A stretch of DNA of 64,000 nucleotides, taken from contig NC_133896.1 of NCBI RefSeq assembly GCF_964199755.1, forward strand, positions 83,481,815 through 83,545,814, read 5' to 3'. Positions 24,271-56,819 of the stretch are shown piece by piece. Within the stretch, counting starts at the first letter, position 1. Each line of letters begins with the position of its first letter. The notes below the pieces were generated by a model that saw only the letters and a program-made list of their open reading frames with translations, searched no databases and had not been told where the DNA came from. Both the position numbers and the translations under genes were made by a program. This stretch comes from Larus michahellis (lineage: Eukaryota; Chordata; Aves; Charadriiformes; Laridae).

Positions 24271-24520
24271 GTGAGCGCCGAGGGCACCGCTCTTCGCCAC
24301 GGAGGAAGCGGCCCCGGTCTCTGCCCCATCCCAGCTGCGGGGCCATGTTTACCCTGGGGGTTTGGTGCCTTCCTGGGGGCGGGGGGGTGGTGAAGGTGGA
24401 CGGGATCCCGCAGGCCCTTCCCGCCCGCCGCCGGCTTTGCTTCGGCTTCTTCAGTAACGGGAGCTAACCCTGCTCGCCGTGGCGTGGGCCGCCGGTCAGG
24501 CACCCCGGAGCTGGGGACGG

Positions 24521-24541
24521 AGCAGCAGCAGCAGCAGCAGC
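24521..24541. repeat. (CAG)6 short tandem repeat
   Basis: Six to seven AGC/CAG units just downstream of the promoter core, in intron 1 of C12orf4. It is not in a supported coding exon. Confidence 0.8.
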
Positions 24542-24689
24542 GGCGCCGGTTGTGGAAAGGGTGTTTGGCCCCTTCCGCTGGGGCAGGGCGGCTGCTCGGC
24601 CGCGCCGGGGTCAGAGGCATCGGGTTATTGTCTTGAGGCGATTTGTAACTGATTCGGTTAGTCCATTTCCAACATGTAGCTTCGTTCAC

Positions 24690-24727
24690 AAAAAAAAAAA
24701 AAAAAAGAAAAAAAAACAAACAAAAAA
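24690..24727 (+). repeat. A-rich tract
   Basis: 17 A, one G, 9 A, then AC-interrupted A runs. Simple sequence in intron 1 of C12orf4. Confidence 0.9.
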
Positions 24728-25550
24728 CCCAACACCCAAACCTATAAACTCGTCCCGTTAATTTTGCTGTGGAAATATACGTTTTTTCTTTCGTTTTCTG
24801 CTTTTCTTCGCCTTGGACAGTGGTTTTTAGCGCTGGGGAGGTTTCGTCGGCTGGTGTAGTGGGTACCAGCTTTGCTCAGAAAAGAGGGATGCAAATGGAG
24901 TGGAGCCCTAGTGGAGGGAAAAATTACTGATACGGGTATGTGCTCCCGTCCTGTATTTTCATCCTGTAGACGGTTCTCTTGCTTTTCTTTCGGCCTATTT
25001 TTAGCGGTATCATTTAAAAATAATGACGGTCTATCCTAAGCAGGTTATAAAATGACAAAATAAGCTTTTTCTAAAAATGATTGCAAACTTCCCACCCTCA
25101 AGTCTACCACCTGCAGAAAGGAAGAAATAAAATCCTAATGTGATGTGAAGGATTTCAGATTTTGAGTCATGCGTGTTAGCAACTACAGTGTTTCAGTTAA
25201 AGTTTGCTGTTTATGAGGATTCTTTCTGTCCTGGTTCTTCCTTTAAGTCAAGAGGCCTATACTGTAATTTGTAGGAGTAATTACCCAAATTCATATATTG
25301 ATACACCCAGTTACAGTTTAGAAGCATTCAGTGGTTTGGGAACTGGTATTTATGCTTCATTTCCGACCTGTGTATTTGGAAGTCAAATTGAGATGAGTAC
25401 CTGTGAAACATTTGGGGGTTTAAGTTTGCTTGCTGGAAGCTGTTAATTATTAACAAAGCCAGGTTTTTAGTTAGCATTTTTTGCTTATGATTTTGGAAGA
25501 ATGTAACTCACGTTATTTTCATTTCTCATGCAGGAAATCAACTCAAGAAG

Positions 25551-45526
<19,976 letters not shown>

Positions 45527-47382
45527 ATTTTTTGCATCCGTAAGATGCATGCTGTTGACAAAGAATGAGGTTACAGAGATTCTGGATTGGAATGTCTCTT
45601 TTCTGAGGGATGATGACCCTGAAATGGTATTTGTTGCAACTTCAAGAATCATGTCATCATAATAGAAGATAAAAGCTGTCTGTAGATGGGTATTAGCAGT
45701 TGATTTTTGCCTCTTGCTTTCTGTTTCAGCAGAGTATTAATGTTGAATTCCTCACCTTTATCTGAAAGATGTTCAATGTAACTTATTGTATGTGATTTAC
45801 AGAAATATAAGTCATTCCCATAATTAAGTAGTAGGAATAAGAGCTTATGGTAGGAATAGGATCTTCTGGGTGGACTTCAGGTTGTTGGGTTTTAAAAACA
45901 TTTTCTGAATTTACTCAGTGACATTTAAAAAACTATGAACAATGTCAGGTGTCTCCTTAGAATAACTTTGACGTAATTTGTCACAGTTGTCTTTCCAGGG
46001 TCACAGTGACCACAAAATAGAATGTATCACTGCCTCATTTTACCATTTTACTATTACAAAATGAATGAAACAAGCATTTAGCCTGCTGCACTTTGTAAAT
46101 CACAGAATTGTTAATTTTTTTTAAATTATTTTTCCTTTCTTATTTTTTGATCTAGTATGTTAACTTTTTGCTTTATTTCAAGATTTCACATGGACAAGTC
46201 TGTCACGTGAACAACTTAATAACAACACAATGGTGTTCTCATTACTTTGTGGTACAGGTATATTTTGCTGCCTATTAATTATTAATGTTTTATGACTAAG
46301 CAATCTAATCAGAAATGCTGGGGAGACAGCTCAAGATGCAGCTCTGAAATTTCTTGGGACAAACGAATCCAGTCCAAAAAAAAAAAAGCCCCTGCCTCCC
46401 CATGATGCTGGGTAGCGGGGAGGTCGGGAACTACCTTTCCCCCATGTTGGACAGTCAAGCCTTTTAAGCTCAGCTGTGGACCCGGCAGGAGGCTGGGATC
46501 GATCCTTCAGTGCTGAGACTGGCCACAGGGAAAGTCCTGTCTGAAACTGGGATTCTCAGGGCTGCCGGAAGAGTCAGGCTTACAGCGAAGCAGCTGGGGT
46601 GGTGAAGGTCCCAGGTAGCTTTCTGAAGTCCACGGTTCTGTTCTGTAGGAAGCTCGGGGATCCTGGCAGAACTGGCTCAGAATCTGCAGTCTCTTTCTAT
46701 GTATTGCTGAAATTCCGCACTTGAAAACTGGAGGTCCTGGAAGCCAACTCAAAATCAAATTATTTTCTATTTTCAGTGTGTTAGTTTGGGGTTTTTTTAA
46801 ATATTATCATTTAGTTTGATAAATGTGAAGATTGCAAATCTCTGTTCAGGGGAAACGGCATAATTTAAAATTCTCACAGAGAATCAAAGGAATATTAAGC
46901 AGTTCAAGATGTTTATAAAGTTACTACGTAATTAACGAACTCTTAGCCTAGTATTTTTATCGAGTCCTGCATGCTGTAGAGAAGCTATGTAAGTGACCCA
47001 GCAAACATCTATTGCTGAACCATGCAAGTAATGTGACCTAATTTGGTGTTCTAGAAAAGAAGGATGTAAATTCATCTAGAAGGAGCTGGATTAATCTTCT
47101 TAGAGCTCATTTTACATTGCTGGCCTTAAGCTGAAATCAAAACTGGTCCCAGAAAAGCAAATGCTCTAACCACTATTCTGTTTGTGAAAGGCGCGGTAGC
47201 AGAAGTATTCATTTTTATAAGTCTTAAGACTTATCTGTATTATAAAAGAGTTCTGTGTTACATACTTGGTATTTCTATTTATTTAATTTTTTTTCTTCAG
47301 TGAGGACATCTATCAAGAAGTAGCCTGTAAAACAGCAAAAAATCTTGAGCAAATCATCTAGCTTACACTTTTAGACTCTATT

Positions 47383-47388
47383 AATAAA
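47383..47388 (+). terminator. C12orf4: Candidate C12orf4 poly(A) signal 1
   Basis: AATAAA about 1.86 kb past the stop codon. Candidate only. Confidence 0.3.
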
Positions 47389-48094
47389 AATAATGCCTGA
47401 ATTCTCCTGTTATTTTGCCAAAACCCAAAGACACCATTTAATTTAGTACCACCAGTGTAAAACTGCCAGTAATTTGTGAGAAAAATTAAAATTAATTTTT
47501 TGAATCTGTGTGTTTTCAGTCCTCAGTGGGTTACGTATGTATTTTTCAGCATAATAATGAATTGGTCTTCGATACTAAAAAGAACAAGCAAGCTCTAGTG
47601 GTGAGGTTTTGGAAAATCAAAGTGGTAGGAATGGTACGGGAAAACTATTAGTTCTGCTTAAAATCGTACTGAAGCCTGCCCCTTGTAAAATCCGAATTGG
47701 CCTGCCAAACTGAACCGTTGTCTAAAGGACACTTGATACAACATCTGTTATTCCCATTTTTCATATCTGTTCCCGAGGAGGTAGTGCTACCAGCGGATTT
47801 TTAGCTGTCTTTGTAGAAAAACAGAATATAGAGGTGGGATGACCTCAACTGTACTTTCTGTTTGATCTGTACCTGGCAGCCGTACAGAACGGTAGCCTAC
47901 AGACTGCAATTTATGGAGTAAAGCCACGTGAGAAATCGTGTTTGGGTCATGAGAAGCTATTTGAGATTAAGAGGAAAATGACTCAATAGGCATGAGGTTT
48001 TCTATTTGTATATACAGTGCAGCGTTCCTTGGAAGGATGACAGTATTTAATGCCTTGAAAATGTTGCGTAAAATTGTATGTGTGGCTTGCATTG

Positions 48095-48100
48095 AATAAA
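48095..48100 (+). terminator. C12orf4: Candidate C12orf4 poly(A) signal 2
   Basis: AATAAA about 2.57 kb past the stop codon, followed by TTGTTATTG, a plausible downstream U/GU element. Candidate only. Confidence 0.3.
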
Positions 48101-48105
48101 TTGTT

Positions 48106-51100
48106 ATTGCCACCAGGAGAAATGAGGAGTGAAAGTCACTGTTTAGCTTTCTTTTTAACCTGCTTGTGACCAGTACAAACCGCAGGTGCCCTCTACAGAA
48201 TCTGAACTGAAGTTATTACAAGAAAAAAAAAAATGTAGAGAGTCTCATCTTGTCAAGGACATAGTTAACTGACCTTCGGCCTGTTGTCTTCAGATACATC
48301 ATCTGTGTCCATTTGCTTACATGGTGACTGGTAACAAACAGAAGGAGGAGGAGAATACAGACAGTTGAGAAACAGATTTACAGACCTCGTCCTGGCCAGG
48401 CTGCTTTTACCCTGTTGTAATTCCAGAAATTTCACTGTTAGTAGACGTCTCTGCCTGGAGAGGTAATAATCGCATTTCAAGTCTTTCCCTCTGCAATAGT
48501 TCACCCTGGATAGCAGAATCTAAGTTAATGAAGCGCAGCTGAAAGATGTTATTTTATAACTTTTCCCATTGTATGAGAGATGAGTGAAGTCACAGGAGGT
48601 GATTAGGGAGAGGGGATACAATTTAAAGGAGGAAATTATGACTAAGATTATGAGTTCTAACCCAGTTCTGTTATTGCTGTGAGCTTAAGAGTTGATCAGT
48701 TCGTTTGATCAGTACCTTGTTTTCTCCTCGTTAGAGGAAAGTTTAATTTATGCTTGTGTAGTATTTTGAGCATCAGTCTTGCATGCCACATTTACTCTTA
48801 TTTCTTGCCTGTACTGTATCCAAAAATACGTGCTCTTCCCTGGTATTCACACCAGGTCAGAAGTGTAAAGAGATGCCTACCCTCTTCTTGTATCTTTGCC
48901 TCACTGAGGTATCAGGACAGGCCATCAGTGCTGCATAAAAATAACTGTATTACTTCATACTGTATACTGGATGTGGTAGAAGTCAGTAGCAACCACAGAA
49001 TTGTTTTCCCATGGGACCGCGGAATTGCAAGAATATATTATTATGCACAAATACAAACAACCTCATTTCTGGTTGTGTAAGTTCAAGGGCTTGACTTTAT
49101 GCTATAATAGTGTTTAAACACTAAGTTTTAATCTAACCCCAAAGCACAGAAGCAAGTGGAAGAAAGAAAGCACACATCACAAGGATCAGCACGCGCAGAC
49201 CAGCCACAACAGTCATCAGAAGCAAGATAGTGATGAACTGAGTACCCTGGTAAAACTTGTTACGCTTGAGGGAAAGAGACTGCCTGCAGCAATAGGGAGG
49301 TATTCCGTGCATGAAGGAGTCCTTAGAAGAGCTTAAGCTGTTCGTTAGCAAAGTTACTTTGGAAAGCTGGACTAAACCCAGAAGGCAAAGAAGTCCAGCG
49401 GTTACAGGTAGCGTGGTCAGCAGATGGGACCCATTCGTCTGTCGTAAGCTGTGCTCCACCTTGTGCTTGCTGGAAAAGCAGCTGCCACAGGCAGACCGGG
49501 GTAATACCCCTCCATCGGCAAAGTCTGTAGCTTGGTAGCAAATGTGGCTTCAAGTCCCCTCAGATGATAATAAAGCAAATTGAACTGTGGTGTTGAACAC
49601 GCTGAGCAAGTGCTCCAATGGGTGGGCTTTTATATTAAGTGGGGAGCTTCGTATGATGGCAGTGTTTTCCTGGATGCACGACACACAGCTGGCACATCTA
49701 CCAGACTGAGTCACAGTGAGCATGTAGACTGAAGACAACCTAACTGATAACCTGAATGATCTTGGACATAGCCAATTGCCAATGTGCTTGGTAGTCACGA
49801 AATGCAGATGAATTTATAAATACTCGGAAGCAGAGCATTTAAGTTCCTGGAAAAGTTTTCCTTCCCATGCTGCAATACCAAGCACTTCCATAGGTGGGTA
49901 CCGGCTAAGCATGGGTAGTGCTCACAGCATCTCAAGTAGGCATATAAATTGCATCTTAATTCCCATTTGGAATGTGCTAACTTCTTTCTTGCACATGATC
50001 CAGGCTGTCCTGGTGATTTTAGGCTATAGAGGAAGCCACAAGAAGCCTGCAAAGTTCTTTCTAAGATTATTTTTTGGAGATCATGACAGAATATGGGAAA
50101 ATAAATGTGGTTCGTGGTTCTTTATTTCCATTCCCACATCTGCCAGAATAACTTGCAAAGGGAGAAAAACAGTCTTCACCCTTTATAGTAAAGGCTCCAA
50201 AAGAGAAAAGCCGTTGAAACTAGTCAATGTAAGATGTGAAGTCTTGCAAGCTCTGCCTTCTTATATAAGATGCCCTGGTACAACTTCTATGGGCAAAGTG
50301 TCACGTCCAAAGTCCGTTGCTTCGAGGACCTACCGACAGCATCATTGTAGAGGATGCTGTGTACATCAGGATTAGAATACAGCAGGAGTGACCCACCCAT
50401 TGGCTCAGACAGATATATCGCTGTACCCTGGGTAAGGAAAAAGGTGTTTAGTCCCTTGCCTGTGTCCCATTGAATAAGCGGAAGGAAGGTGGCCGCTGTC
50501 TGTGGAGGAGGAGGGAGCCTCTACTGGTCTCCTGGGAGGAGGTGTCTGTTGTTAGGCCCATGGGAAGGCTGGGAAAGTGGATGACCTGCAGAGGTGACAG
50601 CAGTTCAGGCATCACACCTGAAATAGCTGGGCTGAGTGGACGAGAAATGGAGGGCACCCTCTAATACTACCTAATTAAGGGTATTTAGGGCCCAAAGCAT
50701 AAGGAAAATAAATCGAGTGGAAGAGTGCACTGTAAAACAGCCCAGAGAAACTTCTTTGACTGGCAGGTCTTTTTTGCTAAATTTAATAATGCTTTTCAAG
50801 CAGAAAACACTGACTAAATTAACAACCTCTAATGTGGCTGTGGCATAAGGAAGAGTGTCCGTACAAGTAAGTCAGCTGGAACGGCAATGCAATTTAGACA
50901 AGGCCAAGGGGTATGGCTGGGAAGTAACTAAGCTGATTTTGCAGACCATGAAACATTCACTATATGGCTAGTAGAATATAGCAGAACGGACCAAGCAGGC
51001 CACAAAAAAAAAGACTGCAGAGGTGGTAGAAGATAGTATAAAGAGTGGGGTGGCAAGTGCAGCTCGGGGAAGATGAGATAGCGTTGGTTAGCAAAGCTTC

Positions 51101-54100
51101 CTCTGGGCGCTTTCTTCACGCATGAAGTATTTTCGTTCATTGGAAAATGCACTATGGACTTAAGTGCCCGATGCAGAGTTCTTGTCTCACCGACCAGTCT
51201 CTCTCCTTTCAGAACTGCCATGGAATGGTGCTTTCAACCAGTCCTATGCGGGGCTGAGAAAAGGCGGAGAAATTTTCTCTAGTGGGGATATTTATCAATA
51301 CCCACAGGGAAGAAAAATTCACTGAACAAAACAAGGTTCTTGTGTCATGTTTGTAGCACAGACGTATAAATATGAAGTATCTAGTATCAAATATTTCATA
51401 AAAGAAATCAGCATGGACTAGCACGTGATGATGTGCTATATCTGCACTTCTCAGAAGAGAAGACATACTGGCATGTTTCAGATGGCCGCTGCAGTTCACA
51501 ACGTCTCCTAAATCTTCGCTCCAGTCGCTAGGCATACAGCAAAAGATACCGTCATAGAAAAGCCACCAACCTTGTGCAGTCCAGGGCCCGGAGGATGAGA
51601 CGTTAGTTTTGATTGTCTTCCTAGTTTTTGTTTAGCAGTCACTTTTATTTAGGAGCCACCTTTTGCTCTGCGTTTTGCTGATGTAAATTCAAAGTCTCCT
51701 AAAGATCACTGTCTTACTCCAAAATTACACAGATGTAACTGAGAGCAGAATTTGGCCTTGTGTGCCCTTCCAAGGGTGCTAAGTTTGAAGAGATACAGAG
51801 TAACACTGGCTAAATGACAACTGAAGGGGAATATGAAAACCATCTGTAAATATTTAAAGGGTGCAAAGATTAAAGAGGAGGCGGGTTTGAACTGCATGTT
51901 CCAAGAAGGATTTTAACTTAACTAACAGGGATAAAACTGAGCAAAGAAAAATACGTAAGAATTAGAGAAGCAGTATTTCCAAAAAACTTGGAAATCAGTC
52001 TTATAATGTACAAAAATTTCTCTGAGAATGGAGAGATATCCACTCTGTAATTTACAAAATGACAAGAGGATACAGCTATGCCTTTGCATTATAAAGTACT
52101 CTTAAGCTGCCTGGGAGATGGCAAGACAGGGCTTCATTTCTGATTGCTCAGATGGAACGGATTGATTTCTCCCTCCTTCTTTTCCATCTTTGGGAAGCAC
52201 ACGCATGACCATCTGGGTCCAGACAAACGTGGTTTGTTCCCAGTTGGCTTGTTATGTTGATGGGTTTTAAATCTGTGCAAAGGAGTATACTATGGAGAAA
52301 AACTCTCCATTCCTTCAAGATGCCCTTTCTGTGAAGGCAAAACTTTGGGGGAAGAAAGCCTCTTGTTGAATTAATTCAGGTTTGGATAGGGGGTGTAAAG
52401 AGTCATATGCTACATGACATTGTCAGCTCTTCCCTAATGGGCTTTGGTTCATTCGTAATGGTGCCAAACATCATCAGAGCATCTTTGAGACCTAGTGGTT
52501 TCAACAGGGGTTCAAGGCCCTTGTCCCCACACAGGAATGGACCCTGTAGATATAAATTTAGGAGTGTCTTGAACTGGGAAGTTACCAGAGCTGAAGCTGG
52601 TTTGGTTGTCTCCCAAAAGTCTAATTTTAAGTGCCTTAAACTGAACCATAACAGCTCCTGCCCGGCATAAATTATAATCCTCCAAAATGCTCTGTACTCA
52701 CTCATGCAAGTCATTTATAGTGACTGTTTCAACTTTGTTCCAAAGAACACTTTTAAATCCCGGCAGAAATAGCATCGCTCCACAAACAGGGGCCTGCTTC
52801 CTTCCGCCACTCCTCGTGTGTGCAGCATCCACGTTATCAGTCCTCTGCATGCCTATTTCCGCAGCGGAAATCCTACCAGCGCAAGCCAGCCAAGACTTCT
52901 TTTTTGAGAAATGAATCTTTCCTCGCTCATCAATAAAAGGTGGAAATTGCAGTGGGTCAGTGACAGGAGCTTGGCCTCAAGCTTGACCAGCTACACAAGA
53001 GGATGTGAGCACTTCTGTTGAGTAGCTGTTTGGAAACCGCTGCCTGACCACCAGTTGTTATCTTGGATATGTTTTTAGCCATTTCAGGCAATTCTCTCTG
53101 CCCATGGAAGTGGTTCTTTCTTTCAAGCACCCCATAAATTATGGGCAAGTCTTGCAAGCTGATGTTACTACATGTGAAATGGTACACACCACTCTTGCGT
53201 CGATAGCCAGTCCTGCTCAGCTCTCTTTAGAGATCCTTCCTGTTAAGAAATACTAACTGCAGATAAAAATATGTCGTTGGCAATTGCTGCATCTTTCTGA
53301 GGTTCACTTGATTTCTAAACCTTCAAAATAATTCAGGGAAGTGCTTCCTAACCGTGAGAGATATTGTGTTTTCCTTGGTGCAGATGATTTTACTAGTGAC
53401 AGTTTCTGCTGTTTCAGTAGACGGAACTTGCTGTGCAGATTGGGCCATTGCTTCTTCAGTTCTGCCTTTAATCATCGATGCACTCTGGACTCCTCAAGGA
53501 AGGCAAAGTTTCCCCATAACACACTTCCTACTTGTATTTCTGAATCACTCAGTAGCCGGCATTTATTTTGAGTCCCAACAGAGATGACGATGTGCAGGCA
53601 AAGCTAAGTGAGAGATGTAGCGCTCAACGCGAGTAGAGTAAAACCTCTGGATGTTCAGCATGACACCCAGCACACGAGTGACCACAGCAGTACAGAAGGC
53701 AAAGCTTTATGTTCTGATTACCGTAGCCTTAATGGGAATTAGCTGCCTCACCCTGTAGTACCTGCACGCAGCAAAGTCAAACTCCTTATGTTTCAAATTA
53801 TCTAGTCCTTTTAAAACTCCTGTCATTGCATCAAACAATTTATTCTACCAAGTTGATACAGACACTGAAGGGCTCAAGTGATTGAACGACATTTGGTTGG
53901 CAGTCACACAAAAGACAGGCTTTAAGGGCTTGTTGTCGTTAGCGCTGTAGCTACATACTGTGAGCCAGATAATGGTAGGATAAATTGCAGAGAGATTAAA
54001 TGCATTTGATCAGGAAAACTTTACTTACTGGGAACATTATCAGGCTATAGAAAAGTTAAAATCATTTAAAATCACCCAGGCATTAAAAATCACCTGGACA

Positions 54101-56160
54101 GCGGATGGGATATTCTGTCACGCAGAGATGGGAGCAACCTTCCTCCCTGTGAAGCACAGAGGCCACTCCTCGTTCCCGTAGCTTTCTCTCCTGCCTTAGG
54201 TTCACGTTAACCCCACCATAGGCACCCCTCAGCAGGAAGGAAGCTTGCCTGTTGCTTTTGTGTTTGTTGGTTGCTTGCTTTAAGCAATCTAATTCACTAT
54301 TTGCAGGACACAAAGTTCTGTGAGACCAGCCTCTGTTACATATTCCAGGACACGCAAGTCCTAACTCACAGGCTACTGGAATTAATGAAAATGAAAAGTC
54401 AGTGACTCGAGAGCACTGGAGATCTCCAGATCAACTCCTAGGAGTTTTGATCCCTTTATTATTAAATGGATTGCCGTCTGGCCAGACTTTTGTCACAACC
54501 TTTGCCTTTTGTGCCTCTGCAGCCAAAAGCACCAGCAACCATCAGTGTTCAGACCATCGTGGTCTGCGGTGGGGTAAGTAGCATGTCCAAACTCTGATAA
54601 GACCTCAGGAGAAAATACCAGCACCCACAGGTCAATTGAAGTTAATTACTTATAATTGCAGACCCATACCAGAAAAAAAGACCATTACAGGGATCTTCAA
54701 GTCAGACCAACGTACGTAAGCAGCCGTGCTCTCCCCCCCTGAAAACAGCAGGATTTGAACTAGAATGGCTCAGCTCTTCTGCCAGGACTGTTATCTCTAA
54801 GATATCAGATTAACTAGGGTTCGGTTCATTAGCCTATTTTAATTCTCACATACATAAAATACTTCCTAGGGGAATTTAGCAGGCTTTCCCCCCTCAAAAA
54901 ACAAAAGAAAAACATAGTGAAGACGAGAAAATTCTCTGCTGATCAAAAGAATAATGCAGATAAAAATAAAATACTATGTTCAAGAGGATGACTCAAACCA
55001 ACACTAAGACAATACTTTCAAGTAACTTTTACTTAATGTGATGTGAGTGGTGAAGCTAGAGATGAATCTCTCTGGACGTTTCCTAGAAAATCTGTGCCCA
55101 TCTGTTTAAATTTCTTTGCTCTGTAAAGTGCACCATCAAGGCTGTTTACGCTGAAACTACAGAATTTGAAAAGCTAAAGCATAAAACTTCCATATGATGA
55201 ATCTTTGCTGGATGCCATTATATAGGCTGACTTTGCAGTCAGTCTCCTCCACTCAATTGCATGCCTAAGCCAAATTCAGGGCTTTTTATGACAAAATAAT
55301 GTTAAATACTGGCCCTGCTGAACTTTGTGGGAGTTTTGCTGTTGGCTGCAAGTGGGCTCAAGATTTCACTTCCCAGCATATCTCTAGCAGTCTGTAATGG
55401 TTAAATAAGAAGATGAATGTGTGCAAAATATGCAAGACCTCAAATGTTTGCAGCTCTTCTAAACAAAAGATCATCTAACAGCCAGATCTAAAGGCTCAAA
55501 ATCCAGATTGGGAGTCAGAAGAACAAGACTGGCTTCCTCGGTGCCACCAATGCCTCATGGCATCTTTAGCCAAGATATTCCCTTTCAGCTACTTAATTTG
55601 AAAACCGTGGGTTATGAAACTCACCCTTGCGAAATGGAGATATACAGTACAAGAGTGCTGGGTAAGTGTCATAATATACTTAAACCACCAGTGGGCAGCT
55701 GGTTTTCCAGTAATAATATATGCAGCTCTTCACCATTCAAACATACGTTTCCCAAAGCCCCCTTCTTAGCAGTGTATCAGCGTAGGTAGTGTAAATCTCA
55801 TGAAAAACGAAACAAATTAATAGAACGTCACACATTTTATTCACATTGGTAACACTATTCAGGTGCTTTTGTTTTCACAAGATCTGGTCTCTTGCAGAAG
55901 AAGGAAAAGCTCTGAACATTTAACTTGCAGATAAAAAAACAAATAAAGACAGAAAGACAGAATGAAAGAGAGAAATACATTGCAAAAGGTCTTTGCAATA
56001 AATTGAAACAGATACCAAGCAGCGTGTTCAAAAGATCACCCTAGTCAGAGAATTATTCTTAGCCCTATAGTAATCATCATATGTTAAGTTAGATGGATAA
56101 CTCTCTATGGCTGGAAATACAGCATGAAGGTCAGCCATGGCTTGATCTTTTCTAGAGCTG
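48106..56160. other. Gene-free intergenic stretch
   Basis: No exon with family similarity was found on either strand. Several chance frames of 60-154 codons exist at 49.1-50.4 kb without splice or homology support. A possible L3-like remnant lies at about 51800-51990. FGF6, the next gene in human, was looked for by its beta-trefoil motifs and not seen. Confidence 0.55.
51800..51990 (+). mobile_element. Possible ancient L3/CR1-like remnant
   Basis: The phrases TATTTAAAGGGTGCAAAG, AAGAGGAGGCGGGTTTGAAC and TTAGAGAAGCAGTATTTCC resemble the 3' coding end of L3-type CR1 elements. Strongly diverged; family assignment is tentative. Confidence 0.35.
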
Positions 56161-56164
56161 GCAA

Positions 56165-56238
56165 GAGTCCTTCTTCAAGTGGGAGGTTAGACTAGATGAC
56201 TTCCAGAGGTCCCTCCCAACCAACATTTCTATGATAGC
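56165..56238 (+). mobile_element. CR1 LINE 3' tail
   Basis: AGGTTAGACTAGATGACTTC, AGAGGTCCCTCCCAACCAAC and TTTCTATGATAGCATGAT. A short, moderately diverged CR1 3' UTR end. Confidence 0.85.
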
Positions 56239-56819
56239 ATGATCTTACACCTATATTGCAATTAAAGGGACCGTGTTAATTTATAAAAAATCTTTGGGAT
56301 GTGCAGAGCTCATTATTCATATATAAAGAGTTTAAAGGAAGGGTCCTTCAGTCATGTTGATTCTTTGTCTTTGTACACCACACACACAGGTGAGTCACCT
56401 GGAGAGGCTCTCTTCATGGCACTTTACAGACTGAGGGGGGTTACTGCCTACGAGGGTGTGGGACTCAGTAGGGAACGCCGGAGAAAAAAGCATCTTGGGA
56501 TTGCACCAGACATATTATGGGATATTTAGGGAAAGGACCAGAGGTGGGGAGGGATCAAGGTGGACTGGGGAGGAACAAGTGTGGGAAAACAGAGCAATAA
56601 GGGGCTCAAAAGGGGACAGCTGCCTGTAAACAGGTTGGTGGTCAGTGCACTTGTCTGGCCATGCCCTGCACCTGGTCACCACAGGTTCTTCTGTCTTATT
56701 AAACTCTTGTTCCTGACTATTTTCCCAGGTGAGGGGCTCTCTGTTCTGTGTGCACGTGTGTATATGGAGGTCTGAGTGCCAGTCAGTGGTGAGGGGCCCA
56801 CAAGTCAAAAAGGGCCATG

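Larger units (their letters stand above)
23510..24620. promoter_or_regulatory. CpG island spanning the shared promoter
   Basis: A sharp rise in G+C and CpG density compared with the AT-rich flanks, covering RAD51AP1 exon 1 and intron 1 and C12orf4 exon 1 and the start of its intron 1. No TATA box was evident. It includes a CAG run at about 24521-24541. This is the usual form of a TATA-less housekeeping bidirectional promoter. Confidence 0.92.
24271..25533 (+). other. C12orf4: C12orf4 intron 1
   Basis: Starts in the CpG island. It contains a G-run cluster at about 24355-24390 with quadruplex potential, the (CAG)n run at about 24521-24541 and an A-rich tract at 24690-24727. Ends at the acceptor TTTCTCATGCAG. 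Confidence 0.6.
45527..48105 (+). other. C12orf4: Probable C12orf4 3' UTR and immediate downstream
   Basis: No further exons were seen. AATAAA hexamers occur at 47383-47388 and 48095-48100; the second is followed by a T/G-rich stretch. The UTR end is therefore uncertain. An A12 run near 46377-46388 and a GC-rich patch at 46390-46520 are unexplained. Confidence 0.4.

Noticed and set aside
23670-24719. 349-codon minus-strand open frame across the CpG island
   Set aside because: It arises from stop-poor GC-rich sequence (Pro/Arg/Ala-rich translation), overlaps the real first exons and introns, and has no family similarity.
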